64,000 bases of DNA, from assembly GCF_009389715.1 (NCBI RefSeq), contig NC_052400.1, positions 22,041,674 through 22,105,673 on the forward strand, written 5' to 3'. This DNA is from Phoenix dactylifera (Eukaryota > Streptophyta > Magnoliopsida > Arecales > Arecaceae). Positions 23,601 through 34,593 of this stretch are shown one piece after another. The notes under the pieces were generated by a model that saw only the letters and a program-made list of their open reading frames with translations, made no database searches and had not been told where the DNA came from. A program made the position numbers and the translations under genes. Numbering within the stretch: position 1 is the first letter of the stretch; the number at the start of each line of letters is the position of its first letter.

Positions 23601-26600
23601 GAATGGTTGTAAAGAGAGCAGTCAAAACTGAATGGACATAAGATGGACAAATACATATAAAAGTGAAAAATGCATGAGGGTAGGGGAAAGGAAAACATCC
23701 CACAATCACTTGAGAGGGGAAAACAGAATCAAATTATGCTATTAATCAAGAAATCCTGACCCTAAGCATGCCTACTCAAGAAAACACCCTTGTCCAATAT
23801 TAAAACTGAAACCCATAAACTCCTCCAAGAAAAAGTAGAAAGAAAGAATTTTCTTGTTGGATATGGTTCGAATATCTTTGTTCTGTCTACATGACTTCTA
23901 CAAACTTGGCAGGTGAAAAAGGTGCGGAGGGTTCTCCCAAAAAATGTGAAGAGAAGAAAATATACTCAATGAAACAACAAAAAGAAGATGGCAAGGATGA
24001 CTGCAGAGTGAAAAAACATTTGTACACATAAAACCAGAGCTTTATCATTTTGGGCTGTCAAAGAAGCAGTGATTTTTTTAAAGGTGTTATTGATAACTTG
24101 CAAAGCAATAAAAGAAGATGTGCAAATAATGTATTATATTATTACATCTAACTTGTTACACTCTAGTATAGCAATTGAACCTTAACCTACAGAATTGTGT
24201 CAAACAACGACATTATTTAACAGAAAGATCTAGTTATTAGAGTACCTCCTTTTGGAGCTCCTCACGTCGCTGAATTGATATTTCCAATTGTTCTTTCACC
24301 TTACAAATTTAATTGAAACATCAGAAAGAACAGATAGCTGCAATTATTAGGAGAAAATGAACCATAATACTGTTTACAGTAATAAATGAAAGAATATGAA
24401 ACAATACAGGTTCATTACCTGGTCATGAAAATCATCACTGGAATCTGATGACAATTCTCTGCTTCGACGGTCATTAAAACGCGCACTGCAGAACCAAGCA
24501 GAATAGTTTGATAAACACTCTGCGCAAGCATTATATGTCATAAAATACTTCTCAGATAGTGCAAATGTAGAGGCCACTTGGCATTCGAATTGAATGTTCT
24601 GGTTGGCACAGAGGCAGATAAAGCTACAACCAAACTCATATAAACACTCAAGCATGCAATTTCCTGGTTGATTGTTATTTTATTCAAGTTTCTCTTTGCA
24701 CCTTAACAATCGATATCAAGTTTGTTACGTCAACTCCGATACAAGTTACCTATTTAAGCATCCAACCATAAGGTTTTCCTGATTTTAAAATTTAAAACTT
24801 CAAAAGGATATTAACAAACTAAATTTAACCCAGAGTTTAAAGTAAGGTAGCAGCCTTTGTCAAGATTACAGCAAAATCAATTCTATGATTCCCAACCTAC
24901 TACTCTTTATGCTTGCTGAGTGAATGACCTACTTTTATCCTCATAGGCATGCATGACTGCAAATGCATAGGTATTTTTCTTTATTGTCTCCACCCAACTA
25001 GTTCAGTTTCTCTGAACAAGCTAAAAAACACATCAGCAAAGTCAGATGGGCTGTTAAAAAAACTGCCAGAATCATTGGACTGTTCAGAGAATTTCATCAA
25101 CAAAGGAAGTACTGAAATACAAAGTTGCAAAAGCTGTGGCGAGCCTTTTATAGCCACTGTTACAGCCAAAAATATACATCTTTGATTTGCTGAGCACACT
25201 GATCATTCCCATGAGATTGCTTTAGAATGTTAAAAATACATGACTAATTTGCTAACAGAATAGAAATATTTATATTTCAGGTCATGTACATGAGAACATG
25301 AGCAGAAATTTTAGAATATCCTTGAGTATGTATGAGAACAGAAACATGAGTAGATATTAAGGCCGAAAATTAGAGCTTACCCAAGCCTATTTCTCAGTAG
25401 TTGCTCCTTGTCTCTACTTCCATCATGATCTCTAGCTCTATCAATTTCCCTATCATTTTCAATGTCCGTGTCGTGTTCCCTATCCCAATCATAATCATGG
25501 TCCCGCATACGCTCTTGATCACGGTCCTCTCTATCTCGACTTCGATCTGTAGTATAGTCTCTCGCTCGATCAAAGTCATGTCCACGCTCATAATCTCTCT
25601 CTCTTTCCCTGTCTCGATCCTGAGATCGGTCATTATTTCTATCTCGGTAGTGGTCTCTGTCACGGATGTAATCCCTTTCTCTATCACGGCCCCTATCCCA
25701 GTCACCGTCTTTCACAGCATCCCGACGGAAATTTTCACGATGGAAATTTGGCCTTGCACCTCTTGTTCGAACTTCATTTACTCGTACAACTCTTCCGCCG
25801 ATGGTCTGATTAAAAAGTTCGCAGTGTCATGTGCCTAAAACAATAAAATGAAAGCAAAGATCTGCTTTTGGCTCAAAAGCGCGAACCACATACAGACAGC
25901 CACCAGAAAATATTTGAAACATGTTTTCAGAGAGAGAGAGAGAGAGAGACCCTGCCATTCATGTCCATTATAGCATCAACAGCAGACCTAGGATTAGAGA
26001 AGGTAACAAAGCCATAACATTTTCCTCCAACTTCTCGATCATTGATTATCTGCAGGCAGTAAGTCGATGTCAAGGAATGAGATGGTGATTAACTGTTAAG
26101 GCTCCCCTGCTGAATGTCAATATGAAAGGATTTTATAACAAAATTCTTTAAATGCATGAACTTTGCACGCAAATAGTAAGTATAGTAAGAAGGAACTCGC
26201 AGTCAAAACCATTATGCCACTTCATTGTAATGGTAAAACATACTGCTTTAGTCATTGTCTATGTCAACAAGTTATGGCATACAACAATAGCATCCAACAC
26301 AACTGGTGCTCGAGGAGAAGAAACTTAATTACGTTTTCCTCATGCCTAATCTTCTTCTTTCTTTAGCATGAACGTTTCTAATCATATATACAGTTCTTGG
26401 AGCATTGCTATAGGACTGCATCAAACAACAACTTTTGCAACTTCATTAAACTAAAACAACAGATCCCTCTCAAACAATGTTAAATTTTGTTTAGTGCTTC
26501 TCCAATAAAACCACAGAACCACTAGGATTTTCTCAATTCAACTCAGAAACAATCCAGATCTCACAACCGCTACCCAATCTCTAGCATTCTTACCTAGACC

Positions 26601-27055
26601 CTTGTTCCCCCAAATTCTTTCTCGATGACAGCTAAACCTAGATGCAGGGTTCTTGGAGGTAAATGGGACAGGAAATTTTAATAACTGAGGGAAATGCGAT
26701 TCGATTATAACCAACAAAAATATCTACTAAATTTTAACTAAGTAGAACTGTAGAAGGAGTAACCCTAGATTAAGAACTCCGATGGCTCCACCGAGCGCAT
26801 GGGCCCTCGTTCCTAAACCCTAGCTGGTCCATTCGTGAACCCCGGGATACCAAGCTGCTTTCTTTAAACAGAAAGAAACAGGGAAGGGGGTCAAGAGAGG
26901 GAGAATCAGAGGTGTGGGCAGGAAGGGGCGACAAGCGGCCTGACCTTGACGGCGACGACGGCGCCATAGAGATCGAAAGCGCGCCGGAGGGCGTCTTCGG
27001 TGATGTCGTAGGGAAGGCCCCCGACGTAGATGGAGTTCTCGTCGTCGATCGTCAT
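18521..27055 (-). CDS. RRM / RD-repeat / coiled-coil RNA-binding protein
   Basis: Nine exons that splice cleanly to 339 aa: 27055-26945, 26049-25951, 25805-25381, 24485-24419, 24299-24246, 22849-22781, 22639-22574, 22455-22387, 18580-18521. All junctions are GT-AG and keep frame. The N-terminal RRM (residues 1-85) has RNP2 IYVGGL and RNP1 KCYGFVTF, and is split by intron 1 after VVAVK. Next comes a low-complexity Arg/Asp region (about 105-210), an RSRELSSDSSDD stretch, then about 110 residues of coiled coil (QRREELQKE, EEKVEVKQQLISDLEKKSQ, KLEDALAASRKLSFQRQ), ending RDGQL. The layout suggests a nuclear pre-mRNA processing factor, the RD part acting like an RS domain (inference). I recall similar plant proteins of about this length but no symbol. 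Intron 8 is 3.8 kb because of transposons. Confidence 0.92.
20569..20607. repeat. (GA)n microsatellite
   Basis: About 19 GA units inside the degenerate LINE in intron 8. Confidence 0.95.
21401..21831. mobile_element. small DNA transposon nested in the old LINE
   Basis: A 431 bp insertion flanked by the 9 bp direct repeat CTTGTTCAT (21392-21400 and 21832-21840). It starts TAGGGGTGCAAGCTCGACTC (counting the last repeat base) and is packed with CTCGAGCTCGA-type palindromes at both ends around an AT-rich core. The flanking LINE RNase H sequence resumes after it. Element type: hAT-like MITE if the true duplication is 8 bp, Mutator-like if 9 bp. No coding capacity. Confidence 0.8.
25931..25950. 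repeat. (GA)n run at a 5' splice site
   Basis: On the host (minus) strand, intron 2 of the RRM gene begins GTCTCTCTCTCT, so a CT microsatellite starts right at the donor after GGCAGG. The donor is weak compared with GTAAGT. Confidence 0.85.
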
Positions 27056-27092
27056 CTCCTCCGCTCGTCCTCCGGCTAGGGTTTCAGACACG

Positions 27093-27096
<4 letters not shown>

Positions 27097-27125
<29 letters not shown>
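27097..27125. repeat. (GA)n microsatellite in the RRM gene leader
   Basis: About 14 units, 42-70 bases upstream of the ATG at 27055. On the host strand it is a CT tract in the probable 5' untranslated region, followed by GAAACCCTAGCC. CT/GA tracts in plant leaders often mark core promoters. Confidence 0.85.
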
Positions 27126-27128
<3 letters not shown>

Positions 27129-27597
27129 CGGGCGAAGCTATGCTTCAGGAGTTCACTAATAAACAAGCGGAACTTGAAAATACTGTATCTCAAATAATTC
27201 GGTAATGCAATGTTTTCTGTTTTTATTTTTTAAAAAAATAAAAAGAAAATAAACTAGACTCAACAACATGTACCTCTTGTTATTTAAATTATTTAAGAAA
27301 TATTAGCATATTCGGAAACAAAGATTTATTGCTCTGAAGAAGGCTGAAAATAAAATCACAGTTCTACAGAAATGCTATTTTTTACGGATAATTTCACTTA
27401 TTTGTGCAGGAACAAAAACACAAAAACAAAAATAACTTTTTTTAAACATATTTTTTTCATGTTTCTTTTTTTTTAAAGACCTATCTCCCAATGTGCCAAA
27501 AATAAAATAACTTTTTTAGTCAGTACATACGAGCTGTAAACTATATTTTTCTTTTTTCTTTTTTTCTGGGTGGGGGGTTAGCCGGTTAAGTAGGCAT
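27126..27597. other. upstream region of the RRM gene
   Basis: AT-rich sequence with homopolymer runs and a G run (27570-27578). It is the likely promoter of the minus-strand RRM gene. No clear TATA box placed. Confidence 0.35.
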
Positions 27598-27927
27598 CAG
27601 CCTTGTTAATGGACCGGGTCGTGGCTAGACCTGAAGCAGCCAGTTTTTACATCTCAGGCCCGATACCGGGTAGCCTCGTAGCCTGAATCAAGCTCGAGGG
27701 GTGATCCCAAACTCGGGCCTGACCTGATTGTTTGGAATATTCTGAGATGGGAAAAGCTCAAGCCAAGTCCTCATTCATTTGGAGCTTCCACCCTGGAATA
27801 AATTGGGCCTACTAAACTAATTTTAGGCCGACTCGGGATTCGTGGCAACGATTCGAACCCAAGCCCAGTTTTACTCGGGCCAGGTCAGCAGGCCACTTGG
27901 TCAAGCCCAGCCCATCAATAGCCCTAG
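27598..27927. mobile_element. degenerate MITE (hAT-like)
   Basis: Left end CAGCCTTGTTAATGGACCGG and right end, read in reverse, CTAGGGCTATTGATGGGCTG form imperfect inverted repeats of the kind 'AGGGCTGTTAATGGGCCGGG', common in monocot MITEs. The inside is rich in GGCC and CTCGGGCC motifs. No target duplication found; probably old. Confidence 0.5.
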
Positions 27928-29047
27928 CTATGTATCTACCCTCAGCATCTTCACATAACATGTGCAAATATTGTGTACAGGTCTTATAGATTTTCAAACG
28001 AGTCAGCTCTTGAGGGAAGAGAAGGAAATAAATGGCAATCAAAACTGGACCCTTGTAGAGGATAGCATCCGGGCTGCTAATTCCTTTAGAATTGTTGCTC
28101 TGAGCGGAGGCCAGTGTTAGAGGATATCGGTTAGGTTGTAATTTAGAAGGAAATCCTTTGAGTTAAAATTATTTGAAGTGGTTCGTCCTTTTTGATACTA
28201 TTTGTCTTCTAGGCCTAAGCCGGCAAGAATTATAGGGATTGAATTTGATGTATTATGTTAGGTCCATTAGGAATTGAGCCTTATAAAATAGATTAGGTTA
28301 GAACCAAGGGAGAAGATATTTTAGTCTACAGCAAACAAATGAAACACCAGACTACCATTATTCTCTATGCAACATTTCACCAATCTCCTCATCCCCGGAA
28401 TACCCGACCTCCTCTTCATGATTAAAAGAAATAACTTCACAACAGAAACAAACAAGCCCTGCTCAATACGAGGATCCTTCCCCACCTTACTCTCTCCTTT
28501 TCCTCTTCATTCTTCGCCCTAGTACATAATATTTTGTCTCTCTTTTTTCTTTTATCATCTATAAGCAATTAGAGTTTTAAAAATTTCGTCCATTTTTTAA
28601 TTTCTATCCGACGATTGAAAACCAACAATAGCCATGAGACGCCTTGGAGGCACCATATATCCTGTCTATTTTGATGATGAGCAACTTATACTTTATAAAA
28701 TTATTAGTTTTTATTATTAATAAATACTTGTTAAATTATATTTTTTCATTCAATATTTTTTTATGGTCATGTCTTTATTACTAGTTTTCACCATTGAATT
28801 TTTCTTAAATTTAATTAATATCCAAAAAATATCATATTCGGATAAAAAATATAAATATAATTAATATTCGATTCGTATTCATATCTATTTATAACAAATA
28901 TGGATATGCTTACTGATTAGTATCCGTATTCGTTTAGAAGAAATATAGATATTAATTTTTATATCCATTTAATATCTGTATCCGTATCTATATGTATTGA
29001 AAAATATAAATATACCAATATTTAGATCTGTATTTGATCCATTTTTA
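27928..29047. other. intergenic with repeat debris
   Basis: From 28830 to 29045 there are repeated TATCCGTATTCG / ATATCTGTATCCG type words, resembling the end of another old repeat. No gene recognised. Confidence 0.35.
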
Positions 29048-29808
29048 GGCCCTATTTGGGGAGCTTTTGGAGGGCCAAAAAATACTTTCTCGCCCTTTAA
29101 AAGCACTTTAGATAAACTTGGGGTGTTTGGTAAAAATTTTGAAAATGCTGTTTTAGCTTTTTCAGAAATCTAAAAACAACTTTTTGTGAGAGCTCCATTG
29201 TGGAGCTTTCCGAAAAAGCACTTTTAAATCCGATCGAAAAGCTATTTTTTTGACCAAAATACTCATGATAAAATATAACAATTACTCAAAATGTCCCTTT
29301 AATAATTGTTTAACTAATTTTATCACATAGCTAGAAATTTTTTTATATTATGAAAAATTAATTTACGTTAATAATTATAATATTTTATATATTTATTATT
29401 ATATTATACTATAAATATAATATTATATTATATTATATCATAATACATTGATATGTTTTGCTAAATTTAATATTATATTAAATTATCATGCTATAGTATA
29501 CAATATTATATTACTATATTATAATAATATTATATTATATTACAGTAATATTATACTATATCATATATTTATGTATCAATATATATTATATTTTATTATG
29601 TTATGTTGTATAATATTATGTAATATTTTTTATTGTCATTTTATCGTATCAAAAGTATTTTGTTAGTTTGTTTACCAAGTACATGTTAAAGTCGCACAAC
29701 ACTTTAAAAATATAGTTAGCAAAAAGTAAATAGCTTATTATAAAAACTTTAGTTCAGAAAGCTATATTTTGAAAAGTTTTACTATCAATAGCTTTCCCAA
29801 ACGGGACG
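29048..29808. mobile_element. Tourist-like MITE (PIF/Harbinger type)
   Basis: 761 bp with inverted ends GGCCCTATTTGGG and CCCAAACGGGACG, inner complementary AAAGCT/AGCTTT motifs, and a TTA target duplication at 29045-29047 and 29809-29811. A 3 bp TTA duplication is the hallmark of PIF/Harbinger insertions. The core is AT-rich and partly palindromic. It sits about 300 bp upstream of the ATG of the HNH-motif gene. Confidence 0.72.
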
Positions 29809-30112
29809 TTAGTCCTACTTCTCGCTCAAAATTTCAAACAGCGATGCTCTGGCATCAATGCTTCTGATGATTTCCCGAATCTTGGCGCCTATAGTGTACT
29901 TCTTGTGGTCCGGTTTTGGTATGCCGCTTGGCATCGCAATTTGAAAATCCAACGGCTCTCTTCCTCGAAGTCGACCGTTACCCCACCCAAAAGGAGCAAG
30001 ACGCTCCTCCTCCCCCGGTCTCCTTTCCACCTGGTTTTCCTGCCACACTCAACTTTCTTGATTGCCCTGTATCTCTTTTCTCTTCGGTCGGTTGGTGGAG
30101 ATCGGATAAGAG

Positions 30113-33100
30113 ATGGCCGCCAAGCTAGCCTTCACGGAAGAAGAGATGGCTGTGGACGAATGCCTCGGGTACCCAAAAGCCTACGCCAAGCTCTGTAGAA
30201 GTCCCAGTGTGCTCAAACTCTACATCCAAGGACCCCCTTTTGCCTTCCTTCCCTCCGTCTTGCAGCCTCAGGAGGTGAGACCCCATCTTCGTCTTTCCCT
30301 TTCTCTGTCTTGTTTATCGTCTGGGCGTCGGTTTTTTTTAAGAAAAAAAGAATTACTATTATTTAATGGAAAATCTTGGTTTCTTCAGTTGTTTCTAGGG
30401 TTCCATGATACTTCTTCTCCTCCTCCCCCTTCTTGTTTTTTTTTTGGGCGCACTTCACCCTTCCTGCATTCTTGTATTTATTATTATTTGAATTTTTGAT
30501 ATTTTTTGGTCGAATAGATTCATATTGGAGGTAATCAGGAGAGATTATGGAGGATTGTGTTTACTATGGAACAAAGTTCAGTTTTTTCTGATTTTGCAGC
30601 AGATTCAGCTGGATCAGATCCTTCAGATCATGGGTTTATAAAATATTTAAACTGGGGATTTTGGGTGGTTAGCACCGATCAATGAGATCTGCAAGTTTTC
30701 CCTAGCTTCTGTTCATCGATCTTGCTTTAGTGCAAATGAGACGGTTGATTCTTTGAGAGAGAGAGAGAGAGAGGCATGGAAGCACGATTGCTTGTCCGGT
30801 TCCGTTTCTTGGGTCCCTAGTTCAAGATCTGCCCTCCAAATTCAGTTTTGCTCGAACTGCTAATATTTTTGTCCTTATAACATGGAGCTAATCTATATGA
30901 TTATATGTTCCTTCGAGTATGCTGTTTTAAAATATCTTCATGCAGGCTTTGAGAGCAAAAGACTTGAATCGGATGTTCCCGGTCATCGATCCAGAAGCAA
31001 AACCTTCTGTTAATCCCAGAGGTTATGTCAATCTCCTGTGGAAGCAACTGGACCATCTTGGGTGAGTTCTTTAAAGGTAGAAGAATGCGTATACAAAAGC
31101 TACAGACTTGTAACTTTCTCTGGGTGCTTCCAGGAATGCTGGATTTGATCCTGCACTGTTTCGAGTGGACCCTTACGGCAATGTTCTCTATCTGAATGCT
31201 GATCCAGCTTCTCCCCTTGCTTGGGATATTGATCATTGGTTTCCTTGTTCAAGTAAATCTCTTCTCACTCATTGTCCCCTCTCTAGTATTCCTTGTGCAA
31301 TTTGAATTTGTGTCTTGAGTTAAAATCTTTTCAAATTCTAGGAGGGGGGAAAACTATCCCTGGCAACCTAAGGCTACTGCAATGGCAAGTGTGTAGAAAG
31401 AAGCACAATAAACTGGAGTTTCTCATTCCATGGTGGGATCTTCAATTGGGTGTCTCTGTTAACCAGTTTCTATCCATATTCGCTTCCAGGAATTCAGATT
31501 TCAGGTTGGTAGGATTCAGTTAATATACTTATTTACTTCATTAGGCTGATGAAAACTTTTTTTAAAAAAAAATCTGGAAACGAATTTATTTACAGGAACA
31601 GAGCATTTTCCTTCTTGTTCTTGGATGGGGGGAGCGAGGAGTTGAACTCATTGCAGGCTGTTGAATCTCATAGCTTTCCACAGCATTTCATTGAGATGAA
31701 ACGGCAAGTAGGGTTTGCTCCAGCTGCCATTGTTTCATCACAAAAAAGTTCTGATGCATCGGTGCTGAAAACCCTTGATATAAATAGATCTCTGTGGTCC
31801 CATTCCCCATTAATTGGTTAGTACAATCGAGTTCTTTCTGCTTCTCTTCCTATTGTTCTTCTATAACATTCTAACGGAGCCCGTTTTGGATCTTAACAGC
31901 TGCAAGGAAATTATCTGCTGAAGAAGATGATGCTCTCAACATGGCAGCTCAGAAATTTAGACCAAACATCTCTAAAGAGAACAATAAACCTGATGCTAGT
32001 GATAATGATGATAATCCTTATCTAACCATAGCAATGGCCAGAGATTCACTGAGACAGAAAGAAGAGACTAAAAAGAAGCTAGTGGAGATCGATCAGTTGG
32101 ATGATGAACTGATTGGTTTGAAGCAAAAAAATGAAACAGAGAGGCTCGCCCTGCAGGAATTGGAGACAGTGCTAATCAAACGGAGGCGGAGAGTTGAGAA
32201 ATGTCGGCGTTTGGCAGAGGCTCAGTCCTCTTACAAGGTCTTATTGGAAAAAATGATCCGAGATGCCATGCATCAGTAAGTCCTTCTTAAACCCAAACCC
32301 ATGATTTTTGTGAGTTTTCGTGAGAGTTGAGAAATAGCTGTGTTGCTTGTCACCATGTAGGAGTGTTGTTTACAAGGAGCAGCTTAGGCTGAACCAGGCT
32401 GCTACCAGTGCTCTTATGGCAAGACTGGAGACACAGAGAGCAATCTGTGATGCTTCTGAGAATGAACTTCGCCGGAAATTCAAACAAAGAGATGAGATTG
32501 AAAAGCAGATTAGGCCTTCTTGGGAGCAAGCACGGAAGAGATCACGCCTTGATGATACACTATTCGAGCAAAGGCATGATAAAGCCATTCAGTTGCTGGC
32601 GGCAGGGAGGATCGACAACCATCGAAAGAAGGAGCTCAGAGTGTTTCTAGAGGAGGAGCAGAAGGCTTCTGAAGCCGCCCTATCTCTCGGTGAAGGGGAA
32701 GAGTCAGGGGAAACTACAACGACCGACAGTACAGAGAAGGATGAAACATATAGGATTTTGGTAAGTAATGATCATCCAAAGGAATTTGCTTTAAGAGAGG
32801 GCAATTGCAGCAAGAACATCGAATCAGAAGGGAAGAAGAAATCTTCTTGTCTTATCCAGGCTGAAGGAGAAGGTAAAAAACCTATAGCTATGATTGAAGA
32901 GAAGCTCAAGCACTTAGAAATCGGAGAGCGACATTGCAGCAATACGGAACCAAAGAAGCGAAATCTCTTACCTAAAAGCAGCCTGCATGAAGAAGGCCAA
33001 CAAGAGTATAGAAAGCTGGGAGTTTCCAAGAATGAAGTGGCACAAAATGGTAAGTTCAAGCAATTAGCAATCAGAGAGGATAATTTGAGCAGTAAGTCTG

Positions 33101-33915
33101 ATGTTCCTAAACCTACGAGTCTGATTCCTCAAAGTCTTTGTGAAGAAGATGATGATGAGGACTACCGGAACCAAGTTGGGAAAGGGAACGTAGAGAAGTG
33201 GCTTCAGATGCTGTTGGGAAACATGCAGGAAGGCCCTTCCCTAGACTCCTCACCTGCGGGGGAACCTGACAGACCAGAGAGCAGCACAAATGAATTAGTC
33301 AACGAACTGAACTCTGTAAATCCACAGAAGGAGATCAAATTTTTAAGGCTTAAACCATTAGATGAAAATGGTGATTCTGATCTGAATTCTGACAAACAGC
33401 AAACTAAAGACAGAAATTGCAGGGAAAGCAGGACTAGTGAGGCTATTATGATGAATGACAGCAATGTGTATGATAGGAGTAATGATGTTATAGGAGTTGG
33501 GAGCAGTTGTGCTGGTAGTAGGAAGAGCTTTGGAGCAAAGGAGAGAGAGGAGAAGAAAGGAGCACTTCCAAGGTCTGAGAGTGGCAGGGGCTTTAGGTCT
33601 TTCCCATCATCACCTTCAATGTATGATGTTATGGGAGTTGGGAGCAGTTGTGCTGGTAGCAGGAAGAGCTTTGGAGCAAAGGAGAGAGAGGAGAAGAAAG
33701 GAGCACTTCCAAGGTCTGAGAGTGGTAGGGGCTTTAGGTCTTTCCCATCATCACCTTCAATGATCTTGGGAATGAGAAGGGGTGCGGAATGCATAGGAAA
33801 GAAGCCAAAAGTGATCGATGACGATGATGATCACAATGAGGATTCTGTGGCTACAAGCAACAGCAAGTTCATCAAGATGTGCACCAAAGCAATTAAGAAA
33901 GCAGCGAACAAGTGA
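30113..33915 (+). CDS. HNH-motif protein with long charged C-terminus (uncharacterised)
   Basis: Seven exons join in frame to 903 aa: 30113-30274, 30946-31061, 31134-31252, 31342-31504, 31596-31816, 31900-32275, 32361-33915, all GT-AG. Residues 1-200 form a conserved globular part (GYVNLLWKQLDHLGNAGFDP, RVDPYGNVLYLNADP). Within it, IDHWFPCSRGG then GNLRLLQWQVCRKKHNKLE has the H-N-H spacing of HNH/McrA nucleases (H127, N141, H154, N155). I see no CxxC zinc pair around it. Residues about 280-460 are predicted coiled coil with many E/K/R. The rest is charged and disordered, with two 47-residue tandem copies (761-807 and 808-853). The end, SKFIKMCTKAIKKAANK, is basic. I recall plant homologues annotated only as uncharacterised. 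Nuclease activity is not shown. Upstream CT-rich DNA (29990-30080) is the likely leader. Confidence 0.92.
33484..33761 (+). repeat. 141 bp in-frame tandem duplication
   Basis: Units 33484-33624 and 33625-33761 differ at about four positions (~97% identity). The period is 141 bp, or 47 codons, so the frame is kept. Each unit encodes GVGSSCAGSRKSFGAKE and ends in FPSSPSM. Confidence 0.97.
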
Positions 33916-34593
33916 TGGTTGTGATATATATTTGAAGATTTTAATTTATCATTTTTTTTTCCAGTACTTGTGAGGTGTAATTGTTTCTATCACCAATTAA
34001 TCTCTTTGTATTGTTTGTGTGCTTGTTATTTGTTATATTTTACAATTATATTTCTGTCAATCTCTTTGTACCTGAGGGTGGATTGGTTTGGGATATGTGT
34101 AAAATAAATGAATCTCACTTGGCTTGCTTTGTATAGGAGTTTGTATGGAATGAATTTGGAGGACCAGGCATGTTTTTCGGGCTCTCATTGAGCTTTTTGC
34201 AAGCAAAAGCATGCATTCTTCACCTCTGTTATTCTAGGGGGCACCATACAGGATTAAACATCGCACCATATTAATTCTTTTGGAGAAATACGCCATACAA
34301 TTTGCTTGCGCGGCCAAAACTATTCGGGATCTCATCCAAAAGAAGAAAAAAAACTTGCTATTTAAGTTCCTTGGCTTTGTACGAGTATCCGAAATTTTTC
34401 TAGCATGCAACCAACATGAGATTAAATACACACCCGCACTGATTAATCAAGGGTAGCATTATATTTCCACTTACTCTGGGTTGCAGTCATATCATCAGAA
34501 CACAATGCAGGATATTAGATTATGGAGTTTACAACGAAGGAGGCTATTTAATTCAAAACATTAATCACAAAAGCGTTCGGTTGCATTTCTTCT
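33916..34593. other. convergent 3' region between HNH-motif and NPH3 genes
   Basis: Short AT-rich spacer of 678 bp holding the 3' ends of two convergent genes. AATAAA on the plus strand near 34103 could be the poly(A) signal of the HNH-motif gene. Confidence 0.4.

Noticed and set aside
33204-33794. 196-codon minus-strand frame
   Set aside because: Antisense shadow of the last exon of the HNH-motif gene.
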